Positions 10,986 to 21,776 of a stretch of 64,000 nucleotides of DNA are shown piece by piece. Position 1 is the first letter of the stretch. Each line of letters begins with the position of its first letter. Source of the DNA: Podocnemis expansa (taxonomy: Eukaryota; Chordata; Testudines; Podocnemididae); NCBI GenBank assembly GCA_007922195.1, contig ML682123.1, positions 264,050 through 328,049 of the forward strand. Reading direction: 5' to 3'. Both the position numbers and the translations under genes were made by a program. Under the pieces are notes generated by a model that made no database searches, was not told where the DNA came from, and saw nothing but the letters and a program-made list of their open reading frames with translations.

Positions 10986-11289
10986 GTGCCCTGCTGCAGG
11001 TTTGCCTCATGGTGGGGGTCCTCTGCAGCCTCTCTAGCTCCTCACACTCCCACCACAGGCAAAGAACATATGTCGGCCTCAGTTTCCTGCCCAGGCGGCT
11101 GTGGTTGGGGACGGGAAGAGGAGAGGACCTCTGCAGGGGGGAGCATGACGAAGGCTAACACAGTGAGAACTTCGAGAATTTCTGTGGTGCATTCATCAGT
11201 CTTCAGACACCATCTCTCCCAGTGGAGACACTGACCAGCTCTGGATATCGACAGATCCTAAACATACCTCAGATTGACTGCTGAGACAG
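10986..11289 (+). promoter_or_regulatory. Unit A promoter block and candidate 5' non-coding perforin exon
   Basis: This block is conserved in units A, C and D (here, 25.2 kb, 43.4 kb), and its 3' part also in unit E (57.36 kb). It ends in a consensus donor, GAGACAG|GTGAGTG, with the exon end at 11289. Upstream lie a T-box-like half site (CTCACAC near 11040) and a RUNX motif TGTGGTTG at 11100-11107. By family knowledge PRF1 has a short non-coding first exon and is driven by RUNX3 and T-box factors in cytotoxic lymphocytes. The matching acceptor before the coding exon is at 14839. The exon's left edge is unknown, and the assignment rests on conservation plus splice signals. Confidence 0.5.
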
Positions 11290-11379
11290 GTGAGTGATAG
11301 GTGGGTCTGTTCAAACCCTGACCAAGATAGGGGACTCTGTCATCCCAGGTGCTGCATACACCTAGCCTGATCTTGGGGT

Positions 11380-11720
11380 CCCCAGGCCCATGCTATAATA
11401 CCCTACACCCCACTCGCCTCCCAGAGCTAAGGGAAAGAACCCAGGAAGCCTGGCTCCCAGCCCCATTGCTCTAACAACCTCCCAGATCAAATTCCCTTCC
11501 CAGGTCTGAAGACAGAACCTGGAAGTCCTGATACCCAGCCCCCAACCCCCCACTCAGTAAATACTGTACCACTCCCCTCCCAGAGCTGGTGGGAGACCTC
11601 AAGAGTCCTAGCTCCTAGCCTCCCAGCTCCTCTAACCAACCAGACCTCCCCACCCACGAGAACCCCGAAGTCCTGACTCTCAATCTCGTACTCTGTCCAT
11701 TACACCATATTATCATTCAG
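11380..11720 (-). mobile_element. Tandem MIR-like SINE remnants, unit A
   Basis: Several head-to-tail copies of the '...AGGAAGCCTGGCTCCCAG...' and 'GAAGTCCTG...CCCAG' repeat lie between the putative 5' exon and the conserved intron block. The last copy ends 'CTGTCCATTACACCATATTA'. Reverse-complement A-box-like and B-box-like motifs mark a tRNA-SINE origin. Confidence 0.55.
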
Positions 11721-12250
11721 GTTTGATCATTAATTTCTGTAGTTGATACCTTTCATATCAGGGTTATCTTGCACTTTCAAGCTGGTTGAATTTCTATTGG
11801 CAACAAAGTAGTGGGACCGCAGGTCAGGACTGAGGGACACCAGAACAGTTGGGTAGGGGGAGGAGAACAGACCCCAGAACCAGGCTAGCAGGGGGATGGG
11901 GGTCAGGAGTGAGGGGTACTGGCAAAACTGAGTAATCAATATTTAAATGTGCTTGTCTTATCCACAGCTGCTGGTACAGTTACACCTTTACTGTCCTCCC
12001 CAGCCCAAGCTTTCAGCCACCACAGGGTGGAGAGCTGTTACCCCCTTCCTGCCCCACTGCCTGCGCTGTGTCACAGTTTCCATCCCATGGGGAACACAAT
12101 TCAACCTACATTTAACACAGCATCTCTTGTGATTTGTCAGGGGAGGGGTGCAAGAGACAGGTGAGGTCATCATCAAAGTGTCAGGGGTGCCAGGAAGGGA
12201 TGTGACATGCTGTACCACACATACACCCTTTTGGTGTGATCTGTGGATCA
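11721..12250 (+). other. Conserved intron block of unit A
   Basis: Non-coding. It is recognisably the same sequence as 22960-23440, 26060-26520, 44150-44400 with 44780-44970, and 57850-58280. Shared landmarks are 'TTTCATATCAGGG', 'CAGAGCTGTTACCCCCTTCC' and 'GCATCTCTTGTG'. It is useful for tracing unit boundaries and no coding role is seen. Confidence 0.6.
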
Positions 12251-12253
12251 CTC

Positions 12254-12675
12254 AGGTTCACCAGGGCCAGATTACCGCATGGACTAAACAGGCTGAAGCC
12301 CCAGCTGAAAGGGGGACGCTGGGCTCCAGCCCCTAAAGCCCCTGTGATAATCTGCCTGCCCCCCCCCCCACCCCACTAACACCAGCAGGGCTTCAGAGAA
12401 CGAGTGCTCCTACCCTGATGGTGCTGGGGGTGGCTGGGTGGGAGCAGGGCCCTGGAGCCAGAAGCTGGGCTCTGTGCTCCTATCTCACCCTTGGGCCAGC
12501 CCCTGGGGCAGGGCAGGCCAGCACCAGAGCAGGACGGGGGTGGAAGTGCCCTCTGGTCCCAGGGTCCCCTCTCCCCCGGGACAGGCCGCCCACCCGCAGG
12601 CCACCATGCTGCAGGAGGGGTGAGCAAGGGGAGGGCCCACAGTGCAGGGCAGCTTAATTCAGCCCTGATGTTCAC
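12254..12675. mobile_element. hAT-type non-autonomous element
   Basis: The element spans 12262-12667. It opens CAGGGCCAGATTA and closes TTAATTCAGCCCTG, which are inverted complements. It is flanked by AGGTTCAC (12254-12261) and ATGTTCAC (12668-12675), a 7/8 target duplication. The interior is GC-rich and non-coding. Confidence 0.65.
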
Positions 12676-13500
12676 CCTTAAGAGTATAACTGTATATTGT
12701 CTGATGCAAAGTATGATACATAAGGTGTTTTTGGACTGCTCAGGACATAATGAACATTACTGGAATGGGAGCAGGTTTCCTGCAATGTCACAACATGTAC
12801 AGACATGAAACTCTCACGTCATCTCCCCAAAAATGAGTATCACACAGCTTGAATGTATGCAGATGAACACAAAGCTGTGTTTCCATGCCCAGTCAAGGCA
12901 TGCATACAGGAACACTAGACAGGCCTAAAAAGAAAGGCACCCTCATGGCTGTCCCCTAGGAACTTGCTCTTAAGCAACATCAAAGAGTGGCATCCTTCCA
13001 GGGAGTGAGAAATGGATTGCAAGATCTGTCTGCGTCAAACTGTGCGGTAAACTGAGACACAGACTGAAACAGTGATCTTAGCTTAGAATGAGGGTTATCT
13101 TTTATTTAATTGTGACTAGCTCCCTGACATAATAATCTCTTTGATTTATATCACTTTGCCTTAGAATCACTTAAATGTAGTCAGTGAACTCATTTCTTTG
13201 TATTCTCTGAACTAGTACATGTGGATTGAGTGAGTACAGAGACCTCGCTTGGAGTGACAGAGCTGGTGCAGAGCAAGTTCTTTGCTAAACCGATGGACAA
13301 GTATAAATGAGCTTGCAGTGAGCAACGCTGAATCCTGCAAGATGGTAATTCCCAGGGTTGCATCTCAGACAGAGTGTGTTTACTAGGGGTCTATCCCATG
13401 AGTGGCTAGCTGGAATGCTCCTCCTCTGGGTGAGGGACTAATGCAGGTGACTGGGTGTGAGTTGACCCAGGAGTGGGGGTTCACGTAGCAAAATGGGGTA
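12676..13500. other. AT-rich intron sequence, origin unclear
   Basis: This has no counterpart in units C or E at the same place, so it is probably inserted. Its right part (about 13380-13500) resembles 53700-53820. No ends, frames or family could be assigned. Confidence 0.35.
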
Positions 13501-13881
13501 AATTAGGACTCTGAAGTGGAGAAGTGGAGTGACAGCTGCACACCAGTCCAGATTGTATGGAAAACATCACAAGGGGACAGGATACCAAGCTACATAGCCC
13601 TATGTGTCTGCTGTGGGGTGAGACAATTTCCTGCCATCTTTCTCCAACAGTATCCTGCTTCTCCTCCCATCCCCCGTGAAGGGAGGGGAGCACTGGACAC
13701 AGGAGCAAATGCTAACCATGCGAAATTGCATGGTGATGGTTAAAAGTAACCAAATCCACACCACCCTGCAGGGCCACTAGGTGGCATCAATGATATACGT
13801 GTTGAGGCCCGTAATGACAGCATAGCTCAAGCTCCTCCTGTCTCCCTGGCTATATAAGCTGCCACCAGAGGCACCAGTGTT

Positions 13882-14378
13882 TCACAAGCCAGTGCTTCTC
13901 AGCCACTGTGTCAGGACAGATTACTATGTCGCCCCCACAGGGGTAAGTGCCATGGAGAGCCAGAGAGATGGCTGGATTTGGCCTGGGGGGGTGTGTGGCA
14001 TGGTGTGTCCTGTAAGCAGGGGTGTCACTGCCCTGGGGAAGGACCCGGGGCACCAGCCCAGGCCCCGCCCCCTGACCACAGGCCCCGCCCCCAGCCGGGG
14101 ACAGCACCGGGAGCGGCAGCCGTGGCCGCAGAGCCACCCAGCCTTAGAAGGGGCTGGAAGCAGCTGCAGCCGCCACAGACAGCCAGGACCTGGATCTCTG
14201 GCCAGATCCAGCTGGAGACCAGGAGAGGCAGGAGCCCTGCAGGACCTGGGGCACTGGCACTGGGATTCGGGGCACGGGCCCTGTGTGCCAGGCGCCAGTG
14301 ACGCCCCTGCCTGTAAGGTTGCGATATACCACCAAGTGTGTCGTGACCTGCAAAAGGTTGAGAGCCACTATCATGAGC
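13882..14378. mobile_element. hAT-type element in perforin A upstream intron
   Basis: The element occupies 13890-14370. It opens CAGTGCTTCTCAGCC and closes GGTTGAGAGCCACTA, which are inverted complements of the CAGTGGTTCTCAACC hAT class. The flanks TCACAAGC (13882-13889) and TCATGAGC (14371-14378) are a diverged 8-bp duplication. Unit E keeps an uninterrupted 'TCACAAGCCACTTG' at 58608, so the insertion followed unit duplication. It contains the second hAT at 14017-14309. Confidence 0.8.
14009..14317. mobile_element. Nested GC-rich hAT-type element with perfect 8-bp duplication
   Basis: The 293-bp element at 14017-14309 opens CAGGGGTGTCACTG and closes CAGTGACGCCCCTG. A perfect 8-bp duplication, CCTGTAAG, flanks it at 14009-14016 and 14310-14317. 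It sits inside the older hAT at 13890-14370. Members of the same family are at 45081-45449 and 45543-46351, and one end is visible near 31148. Confidence 0.88.
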
Positions 14379-14530
14379 CACTGGTTCTGCGTGGCTTAGA
14401 ACCACCTCCTAGTGGCCAGACTCAGCCACTGCACCAGCTCACTAATTACAGGCCACAGATTCTGTCTCCCAGGCACTGCCCTCTCATGGCCACATGAAGG
14501 AACTGATGACCCACTATTCTATCACACACT

Positions 14531-14680
14531 CAAGAGCAGAGGCAGGCAAATTAGGGCTCATGGGTTGCATCCGGCTTGCAGGAACCTTTGATCCAGCCTT
14601 CAAGCTGGGCCTGACTGGAGCCCCGTGGCCACTTCCACTGCCTAGCCCAATTTGCCTGCACCTCTCCCCCCTCACATGCA
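14531..14680. mobile_element. Truncated hAT-type MITE fragment
   Basis: 'CAGAGGCAGGCAAATTAGGG' followed by 'TTGCATCCGGCTTGCAGG' matches the left end of the CAGAGGTGGGCAAACT-type hAT MITEs common in amniotes. I could not find the right end or a target duplication. Confidence 0.4.
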
Positions 14681-14839
14681 GTGGCAGTGCCCTGGCCAGC
14701 CTGAAATGCAGCAACCACAGCACACCACTCCTCTCTTATCATGTGGGCACAGCAGGAGCTCTATTCAGAGTGCCATGACCACACCCCCAATTTCCTCACC
14801 TGTCACTGATTCTGGATCTCTGTGTGTCTCTCCCTCTAG

Positions 14840-14892
14840 CTCAACGCAGAGGCTGAGCGCCTCGCCCCATAGCGGATCCCATCACATCAGCC
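14840..14892 (+). other. 5' UTR part of perforin A coding exon
   Basis: The acceptor CTCCCTCTAG ends at 14839. The same pyrimidine-rich acceptor is conserved 53, 45, 43 and 21 bases before the start codons of copies A, C, D and E. The stretch 14840-14892 is leader sequence before the ATG at 14893. Confidence 0.6.
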
Positions 14893-16883
14893 ATGCCCAG
14901 ATTTTGTGCCTTCATCCTCCTCTTCTTCTTCTTCCCTGGGGCCTCCTCCCGCTGTTACACAGCCACAGCCCATGAGTGCCAGAAGCACATGACCTTCGTG
15001 CCTGGCCACACCCTGGTTGGGGAGGGCTTTGATGTGACCACGATGGCCAGGAAGGGGGCCTATCTGGTGGACAGCAGCCAATGGCAGCAACCAGACGGCA
15101 CCTGCACCCTGTGCCAGAACCCACTGTTCGAAAGACAGTGGCAGAGGCTGCCTCTGGCTCTGGTCGACTGGCGAGTCCGTGTGATGTGCCAACGGAAGGT
15201 GCGCAGCTCACTGCTGCACTCAGCAATGGGCATGATGGAGTCATCAATGTCTGTGGTGCAGGACAACTGGAAAGTGGGACTGGACCTGCCTGTGAAGCCA
15301 AAGGTGAACGTCCAGGTGGCTTTCGCTGCATCACACTCCACACTGGCCAATTTTGTGGTAAACCATATGCGGAAGGACAAATACACCTTTGCAAGCCACG
15401 AGGTCTCCTGCAGCTATTACAGGTGACAGCTAGCCTGAGTCGGGATTGGGATGCCAGTGACACAACATAGTGATATAGGGTGTTTCCCCTTTAGTGGGGC
15501 ATTGGCTGATGTGTCAGTGGAGCCTGGCACCATGCCATGGCTGGAGCAGGGCCATCTGACAGCACTATTAGGCAGCTGGCAATATCTCCATCAAGGTTGG
15601 GTGGTTCAACAGATTGGGGTGGGTGGATGCTTTCAGTAAGAGCCCACATAGCTGCCTTGGGACCACCTGCTTAGACCCCTGTTGTGTGTTAGTTGGGCCT
15701 TTGGGATGCACAGATGGCTCACCAGACTGAGCGCACTCCTCACCTTGTGTCCCCATTCAGGTACCGGGTCAATGAGAAGCCCCCACTCACTAGCCATTTC
15801 TCTCTAGCATTGGAGAACCTCCCTGACCAGTACAACAGCGAATCCAAGCTTGAGTACCACCAGCTGATCAACAACTATGGCACCCATTACCTGTCAAAGC
15901 TGCAGCTGGGGGGCCGTGCGCGAGACGTGACAGCCGTGCAGGTCTGCGAAGCAGCACTAAACAGCGTGTCGGATGATGAGATCAAGGACTGTCTGAGTGT
16001 GGAGGTGGGTGTGTCTATTGGGATTGGCTCAGTCAACACTGGGGCTAGCAGGTGTGAAGAGATGAAGAAGAAAGGGAAGGTCCTGGGGAGCTTCCACGAG
16101 ACATATCATGAGCGACACGTGGAGGTGGAAGGAGGACAAAACACGGCTGATGTGCTCTTCTCTGGAAAAGATTCCAAGGTCTTCTCAGCTTGGATAGAGA
16201 GCCTCAAAGCCAACCCTGGCCTGGTCTCCTACTCCCTGCAGCCCATCCATACACTGGTGGGGAAGTGCAACCCCAAGAGGAAGGCCCTGAGGCAGGCAGT
16301 GAGCGAGTATGTCACCGAGAGGGCCTTGTGGAGGAACTGCACCCAGAGTTGCCCCCCAGGAACCCGACGCAGTGCCCGTGACCCCTGCTCCTGTGTCTGC
16401 CCTGGCGATACTGTGACCAACACCATGTGCTGCTCACGGGAACGTGGTCTGGGGAAGCTGACAGTGATGGTGCAGCGGGCCAGTGGCCTATGGGGGGACT
16501 ATATTACCACTACGGATGCCTTCGTCAAAGTCTTCCTTGACAACAGGGAGATGCGGACCAGCACCATTTGGAATAACGACAATCCCATCTGGAACGTTCC
16601 TCTTCACTTTGATACCGTCCGTCTCCACAGCACCAGCAAGATCCGTGTTCAAGTCTGGGATGAGGACAACAAATGGGATGATGACCTGCTGGGCAGCTGT
16701 GACATCCCACTGGAGGCTGGGGAGAACCATGAGAAGGATTGCTACCTGAACCATGGCCGCATCTGGTTCCAGTACAGCCTGCGCTGTGGGCCCAGCCTTG
16801 GGGGTCGGGGCTGCCTCAACTATGTCCCTCAGCTGCCCTGGCAGAGCACAGCCAAGGGGAAGGAAGCTAAGGCCTTCTGGTGA
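14893..16883 (+). CDS. PRF1-like: Perforin-1-like pore-forming protein, copy A (two coding exons)
   Basis: The coding exons are 14893-15422 and 15761-16883, with the intron bounded by CAG|GTGACA and CATTCAG|G. The product has 550 residues, close to human perforin at 555, and the intron position matches PRF1. A hydrophobic signal peptide (about residues 1-20) leads into the MACPF domain, where YHQLINNYGTHY carries the family signature. A Lys-rich EEMKKKGK block, a cysteine-rich EGF-like segment (CTQSCPPG...CSCVC...CC) and a C2 domain follow. The C2 domain keeps the acidic calcium loop VWDEDNKWDDDLLG. The protein ends AFW-stop, like human AVW-stop. By family knowledge it is stored in lymphocyte granules, binds membranes through C2 with calcium, and oligomerises into pores. 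There are no frame breaks, so it is probably functional. The ATG at 14893 is the first in the exon and begins the signal peptide. Confidence 0.93.
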
Positions 16884-17883
16884 GCCCTTCAGATGGGATT
16901 GGAGAGGGGTGTGGATGTGTGTTGGTCAAAAACACTTCCTTATCCCCCAGAGGATTTCCTAGCTATTGCTCTGCTGCTGCTACTTGGCTTCATGTTGTCA
17001 CTCCTGCTTGGGAGCTGGTGTCTCCCATGCCCATAAGAGACTGTCTGCTCCTGAGCACCCGTCCTCACATCTCCCTCTAGAAAAGTACCCCACCACTAAC
17101 CAACCATTCCAGATCCATCAGACCTGCACATCCAGTGATTCCATCCATCCAATGTATGCACCAAACCAACTAACCAAAATATGTATCTAGGCTACCCAAC
17201 CTATCAACCCCCAGCAAGCCATCAGCCAGCCAACCAACAACGTATGTCTGTGTTAGTTTAGCTAACATATTCAGTCAACAAAGCAACACCCACCAACTGG
17301 TTATAGTGTACCTGCTGTATTCATCCAACCAGCCAATCAAAAAATGTCTCCAGTGCATCCACTGTAACCATAAGTACAACCAATCAGTATGTGCATCTAT
17401 TGTATCCAACAAACCAATGAATGTCTTGCGTGCATCCAAACAACCAATGAATTTATCTCAAGCATCCACTGTAAAAAGACAACTGACCAATGAATGAGTT
17501 TAGTATATACGAAGTATCCAGCCAGGAAGTCACTCAACACATTCATTTAGCGTGCCCAGTGCAACCAGCAAACACAGAAATGCATTTAGGGTCTCCAGAA
17601 AACATACTAACAAAGTATCCAATTCATCTGCCCAGCCAGTTGACCAGTGTATAAATATCTATGGCTTCCAGAGTATCCAACTAACTGACCAATTAATGTC
17701 TAAAGTACAGAAGAACAACCAACTCACCAACTGGTGTCTTAAGTACAACCAATCAACCAATCAACTAACCAGCCAATTCGAGTCTTGAGTACACCAAACC
17801 AACCAACCATCCAACTGACCAATTATTATATTAAGTACATGCAACCAATTTCCCAGTTAATGTTTCTAGATAGCAGTTTCCAA

Positions 17884-18062
17884 AGGGATAGCCATGTTAG
17901 TCTAGTCCAACAAAAAAAACCAAGGAGTCGTGTGGCACTTTAAGACTAACAGATTTAGTTCTTAAGTTCACCCATCTTCGAAGCATCTGACAAACTGGGA
18001 TTTTCTCACATGAAGGCTCATGCGAAACTAAATCTGTTAGTCTTAAAGTGCCACACGAGTCT
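17884..18062. mobile_element. Penelope-like terminal repeat, second inverted pair
   Basis: The left part, on the minus strand, reads 'AAATCTGTTAGTCTTAAAGT' then 'GCCACACGACTCCTTGG' in reverse complement. The right part repeats it on the plus strand, ending 'GTGCCACACGAGT'. The middle keeps 'CTTCGAAGCATCTGA'. The foldback arrangement is the same as at 4676-4905, and it is inserted in the CCAA satellite. Confidence 0.7.
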
Positions 18063-18142
18063 AGATAGCAAACCAATCGACTAAATAATGTCTGAAATTC
18101 ATTCAACCAACCAACAAATGACTGTTTTAAGTACATCCAACC

Positions 18143-18337
18143 ATCTAATACATTGGTTCCCAACATTTGAGGCACACCACCATATAGTTTCCAAATGAAT
18201 TTATGAATATTCATGAGTCAATGAGCCAATCCAGAGATCTTTGAGTAGTTTTTCAAAAAATTTTGTGGCACACCTGCTCAGGCCTGACAGCACAACTGTG
18301 TGCTATGGCACACTGGTTGGGAAGCACTGATCTAATC
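18143..18337. mobile_element. hAT-type MITE (CATTGGTTCCCAAC ends)
   Basis: The element 18151-18329 opens CATTGGTTCCCAACA and closes TTGGGAAGCACTG. ATCTAATA (18143-18150) and ATCTAATC (18330-18337) form a 7/8 target duplication. It is related to the nested element at 59078-60051. Confidence 0.75.
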
Positions 18338-18399
18338 CACCACATCATTTACCCATCCACCCACTCTAATTATCTGTCTAGTGCATCCAACTAAACAGA

Positions 18400-19250
18400 C
18401 ATTGACTCAGCCGGAAGGGATAAGGAGCAAAGATCAGGGTTTGCCTTTTTGTGGCTTCAGTGGTTTAACCCTCTGCAGACACCCGAGGATACTCCAGGGA
18501 CACATGGTTCTAAACACCCAGCAGATGGGCTGGGCTGCCAGCGAGGAAGGAGAGTCATTTGGGGACTGTTCCCTATAACTGTTGTTTCTGTTCCTTTCCA
18601 CAATTAGCCAGCAGATTTGAGATTAATGATCTGTTCAAGAATGCACAGCCCCTGCCCACTTGAACAGCTGGGTGATCCCTGCTCAGATGATTGGCAGGGA
18701 TGCTGATGTATCACTTTGCCATTCATAAGATTCAGTATTAATATCCTAGCAGGACTTGCCACAGGCCTATTGATTCAGGCTTTCAGCAGGCTGGGGGACA
18801 TCACACTGCTTTGGAGTCACATTGGGAAGGGTATGCTCCTCCTGACTTTGAATCATCTACAGCATTCTCCAGGCTCACCCCTCTCTGTGTCTGTGAGAGC
18901 CTAGATCACTAGCTCTGTGGTGCACCTCGCTGATGAAAGGGGGTTTGGTTAACTCTGAACCCTACTGATGGCAAATTAAATACTGCCAGTATGGAAAACT
19001 GTCATGCAGATTTGCTGCTTCGCTGAAAACTCATTTGCTTCTGGGACGATTCCAGGTTCCTGGAGATGTATCACCTTCCTGCTATAAACATTTATGAAAG
19101 CAAATTTCCAAGCAGGAAGCCTTGTCATTCTTCTAACCTCAGGGTTCTGGGCCTGGACGTAGAATAGAAAGGAACAGGTAGACACCAGGGGGAGGAGTGG
19201 GCTGGAGAGGAGAGAGGTATGACAGGAAAGGGAACCTAAACAGGTGGGAT
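18400..19250 (+). other. Conserved unit tail, non-coding
   Basis: This is the same sequence as 50320-51180 and 62860-63350. Landmarks are 'TGATGTATCACTTTGCCATT' and 'AGGAAGCCTTGTCATTCTTC'. No frame is conserved between copies, so it is unit tail rather than a gene. Confidence 0.6.
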
Positions 19251-19558
19251 CAGGGGTCTGCAGCCTGAGGTTCTTGAGCCGCACGTGGCTCTTTGGCTGC
19301 CCCCCTTGTGGCTCTGTCCTCCCCACCACCACCAGGAGTCCTGAGGTTAGCCCGTTCCTGGCTCTGAGCCTCCTCTGCCACTTAGGCACACACCAGGCTC
19401 CAGGTTCCTCCCCATCACTGGGGAACCTTGCAGAGGGACTGCTACAGCTTGCAGGCTCCCGCTCCCCCTCAGACACTACATTGTGGCTCTCAAAACACTT
19501 GGCAATTGAAGGAATTTTTTAAAATGGCTTTTTTTGCCTTTTGAGTTGCCAGCTCCTG
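19251..19558. mobile_element. hAT-type element (CAGGGGTCTGCAGCC ends)
   Basis: It opens CAGGGGTCTGCAGCCTGAGG and closes GAGTTGCCAGCTCCTG, which are inverted complements of the CAGGGGTCGGCAACC class. The target duplication is poorly preserved. Related internal sequence recurs near 21110-21240. Confidence 0.55.
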
Positions 19559-19966
19559 AGTTGGGTGAATTTGCTGCAAGGGGGAATCCAATGTAATGCG
19601 GCTTACACTCCTCAAAGGGACAGGGTGGGGTGGGTGGGAAAGTGAGGTGGAGATATGGGCATGGGCAGTGTTATAGGGGAGGCATTAACATTCATTCCAC
19701 AGCGGATATTTTCAAATCCCTTGAATTGTAAAGTGACCCAGGAGAGCACATGGGGAAGGAAATTCCATTCGAAGGGGAGTCATCTCTGGTCTGGCACGAA
19801 GGAGGGGACTACCTGACTGAGTGGGCTGGGGACAAGGGGCCTTTCCCCTCTGCGAGGTGCTGATTCTGATCTGGCCCCCCCATGGCTGATTCAGAGTTGG
19901 GACTTCCAGTAATTTCTCCTTTAATGGTGCACCTCAAGTTACAGGGGGCAGCTTGGACTCTTAGGC

Positions 19967-20349
19967 TATGTCCACACATACATCATTACTTCGAAATAAG
20001 TTATTTTGAAATGAAATAAAGTCCTTATTTCAAAATAAGTTAATTTGAATTAGGAAAATATTAATTCGAATTAAGGGAAAGCCTGCTATCGACATGGCTG
20101 TTATTTCAAAATAACGCCATTTGGACATGTTTCGAAACAACATGTCCAAACGGTGTTCTTTCAAAATAACCATTTTGAAATAACAGCCTTTTAGAAATGA
20201 ATGGGGTTTAAGCTGTTTCGAAATGATGGTTCTTATTTCAAAATGACAGAGCCTGTCATTTCAAAATAAGATAATGTCATGTGGACCTAATCTTTTTTAA
20301 TCTCAAAATAACCAGTGTTATTTCAAAATAAAAGAGACATGTGGACATT
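19967..20349. mobile_element. Harbinger-type MITE, TTCGAAATAA-rich
   Basis: It opens TTA|GGCTATGTCCACAC and closes ...CATGTGGACA|TTA. The interior is full of TTATTTCAAAATAA/TTCGAAATAA palindromes and 'CATTTGGACATG'. The corresponding place in unit D (about 51.56 kb) lacks it, so it entered unit A after duplication. Confidence 0.7.
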
Positions 20350-21420
20350 ACAGCCCAGACCAGCAGCTCTGCTCTCTGTCAGTGTCATGCATGCAAATTT
20401 TGACAGTGCAAGTGGGAGTGTGGGTAGGGGAGTGGTGTCCCTGCAAGGGAGGCTGGGCTTAAGGTGCAGAGAGTGAGAAATGAGGCAACTCAGGGGATCT
20501 GGCAGGTGCCATTGAGATGTGCCATGGACCAGAGAGGATATTTCTTTAGTTAGCCCTAGCTCCACACAGTCCCCAAGTTGTTGCACAGCAAACCCCTGCC
20601 GGGTGCATGATGCTAGTTGGTATGGCTCACCTCAGTCCTACTGACCCCTGCCAACCCCAGTGCCCTGGGGCCAAGAGAGTATAAACTGGCAGTGGACAAC
20701 AGGGTGGGAATAATTGGGTGAACAACGGGTGGCAGAAAAAAGATGGGGGTGGATCAAAGCCATGGCCAAAATACTGATGAGACACAAGGGCCAACACATG
20801 CACCTCATAGCATCACTCTCCTCCTATAGCTACAGGTCAGTTGTCCAGGTGGAAAGGGGTGGAAAAAGGAGTCCTGGAGTCCAGATCAGAGAACTGGCAG
20901 CCACAAAGGCCAGGCCAGGATGGGGCTGCAAGGCAGGAAATCCCAGCCGGCTATCTCTGTTCTGAGGAATGTGCAAACTTAATCCAACTGGGAACAAATA
21001 CCAAGTTCCCAGCGCCCAAGTGGGGGAACTGGGAGCCACATGGCCCAGACCAGAGTGGAGGCAGCCAGGACAAAGCAGCCTGTTCCTAACTCTGGGCTCC
21101 CTCTGTCAGTGAGGCACTCTGCAGGCAGAAAAAACTAGGCTCCAGGTTCCTGCCCAACACCGGGGAACCCTGTGGTTGTAGGCTCCCCCTCCAGCCAGGA
21201 GGCCACATTGTGGCTTTAATAATATTATAAAAAGGTGGCTCTGCTCCATTAAAAGCAAACCATAAAACAAGCTTGGTAAAATATACACCTTTAAAATAAC
21301 CAGAGCAGAAGGATCCTGCTGCGAAGCAGGTAGGCGTGCAAAGCCGGCTAGTGGAATCACAGCACAGCCAGGCCAAGAAGAAAGGGGGCCTGGGATATGT
21401 GGCACACTGAGCACAGGGTC
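20350..21420 (+). other. Unit tail (counterpart of 51.58-52.74 kb)
   Basis: Non-coding sequence alignable by eye with unit D. Landmarks are 'TTTTGACAGTGCAAGTGGGA' and 'GGGGTGGAAAAAGGAGTCC'. Part of a hAT-like fragment lies at about 21110-21240. Confidence 0.5.
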
Positions 21421-21776
21421 AGAGGTGGCCTTTAGCTATTGGGGGCCATAGGCACAGGCCCACCTTGGGGCCCCCTCTAGATCCATCGCAGGGCCCATCT
21501 CTGTGGCCCCAACTCCCTGCCGCTGGCTCCCCCCTTCAGCCCTGGCACAATCCTCAGCTCTGGCCACCCCCACCTGCAGGCCCCAGCTCCTTGCTGCTGG
21601 TCCTGGCCTCCCCCCTCACAGCCCCACTTTTCTCCCCATAGCCCTGGCTCCCCTCACCCCACCCACCACTGCCCTGATCCCCCCTCTGCTCCCAGCTCCC
21701 CACCAGCAGCCCTGGCCCCAGGGCTCAGCTCCTCTTCCTGCTGCTGACTGAGGCAGACACAGCTTTGGGGTATGTG

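Larger units (their letters stand above)
17090..18400 (+). repeat. Degenerate CCAA-rich satellite, unit A
   Basis: Over 1.2 kb this is dominated by 'CAACCAACC' and 'CCAACCAACAA' tracts separated by short 'GTATCTAGTGCATCCA'-like spacers. The loose period is about 40-60 bp. The same satellite follows gene D (49.34-50.31 kb), and a stub follows copy E (62.75 kb). Penelope (17884-18062) and hAT (18151-18329) insertions interrupt it. Confidence 0.75.

Noticed and set aside
13851..13945. TATATAA box at 13851 followed by a perfect GTAAGT donor at 13943, suggesting a promoter and exon for perforin A
   Set aside because: The would-be exon and its donor lie inside the hAT element starting at 13890, and the TATA sequence is not shared by units C, D or E. 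A conserved donor at 11289 is a better 5' exon.
17300..18400. CRISPR-like array in the CCAA region
   Set aside because: The repeats are degenerate, spacing is irregular, there are no associated genes, and the genome is vertebrate.
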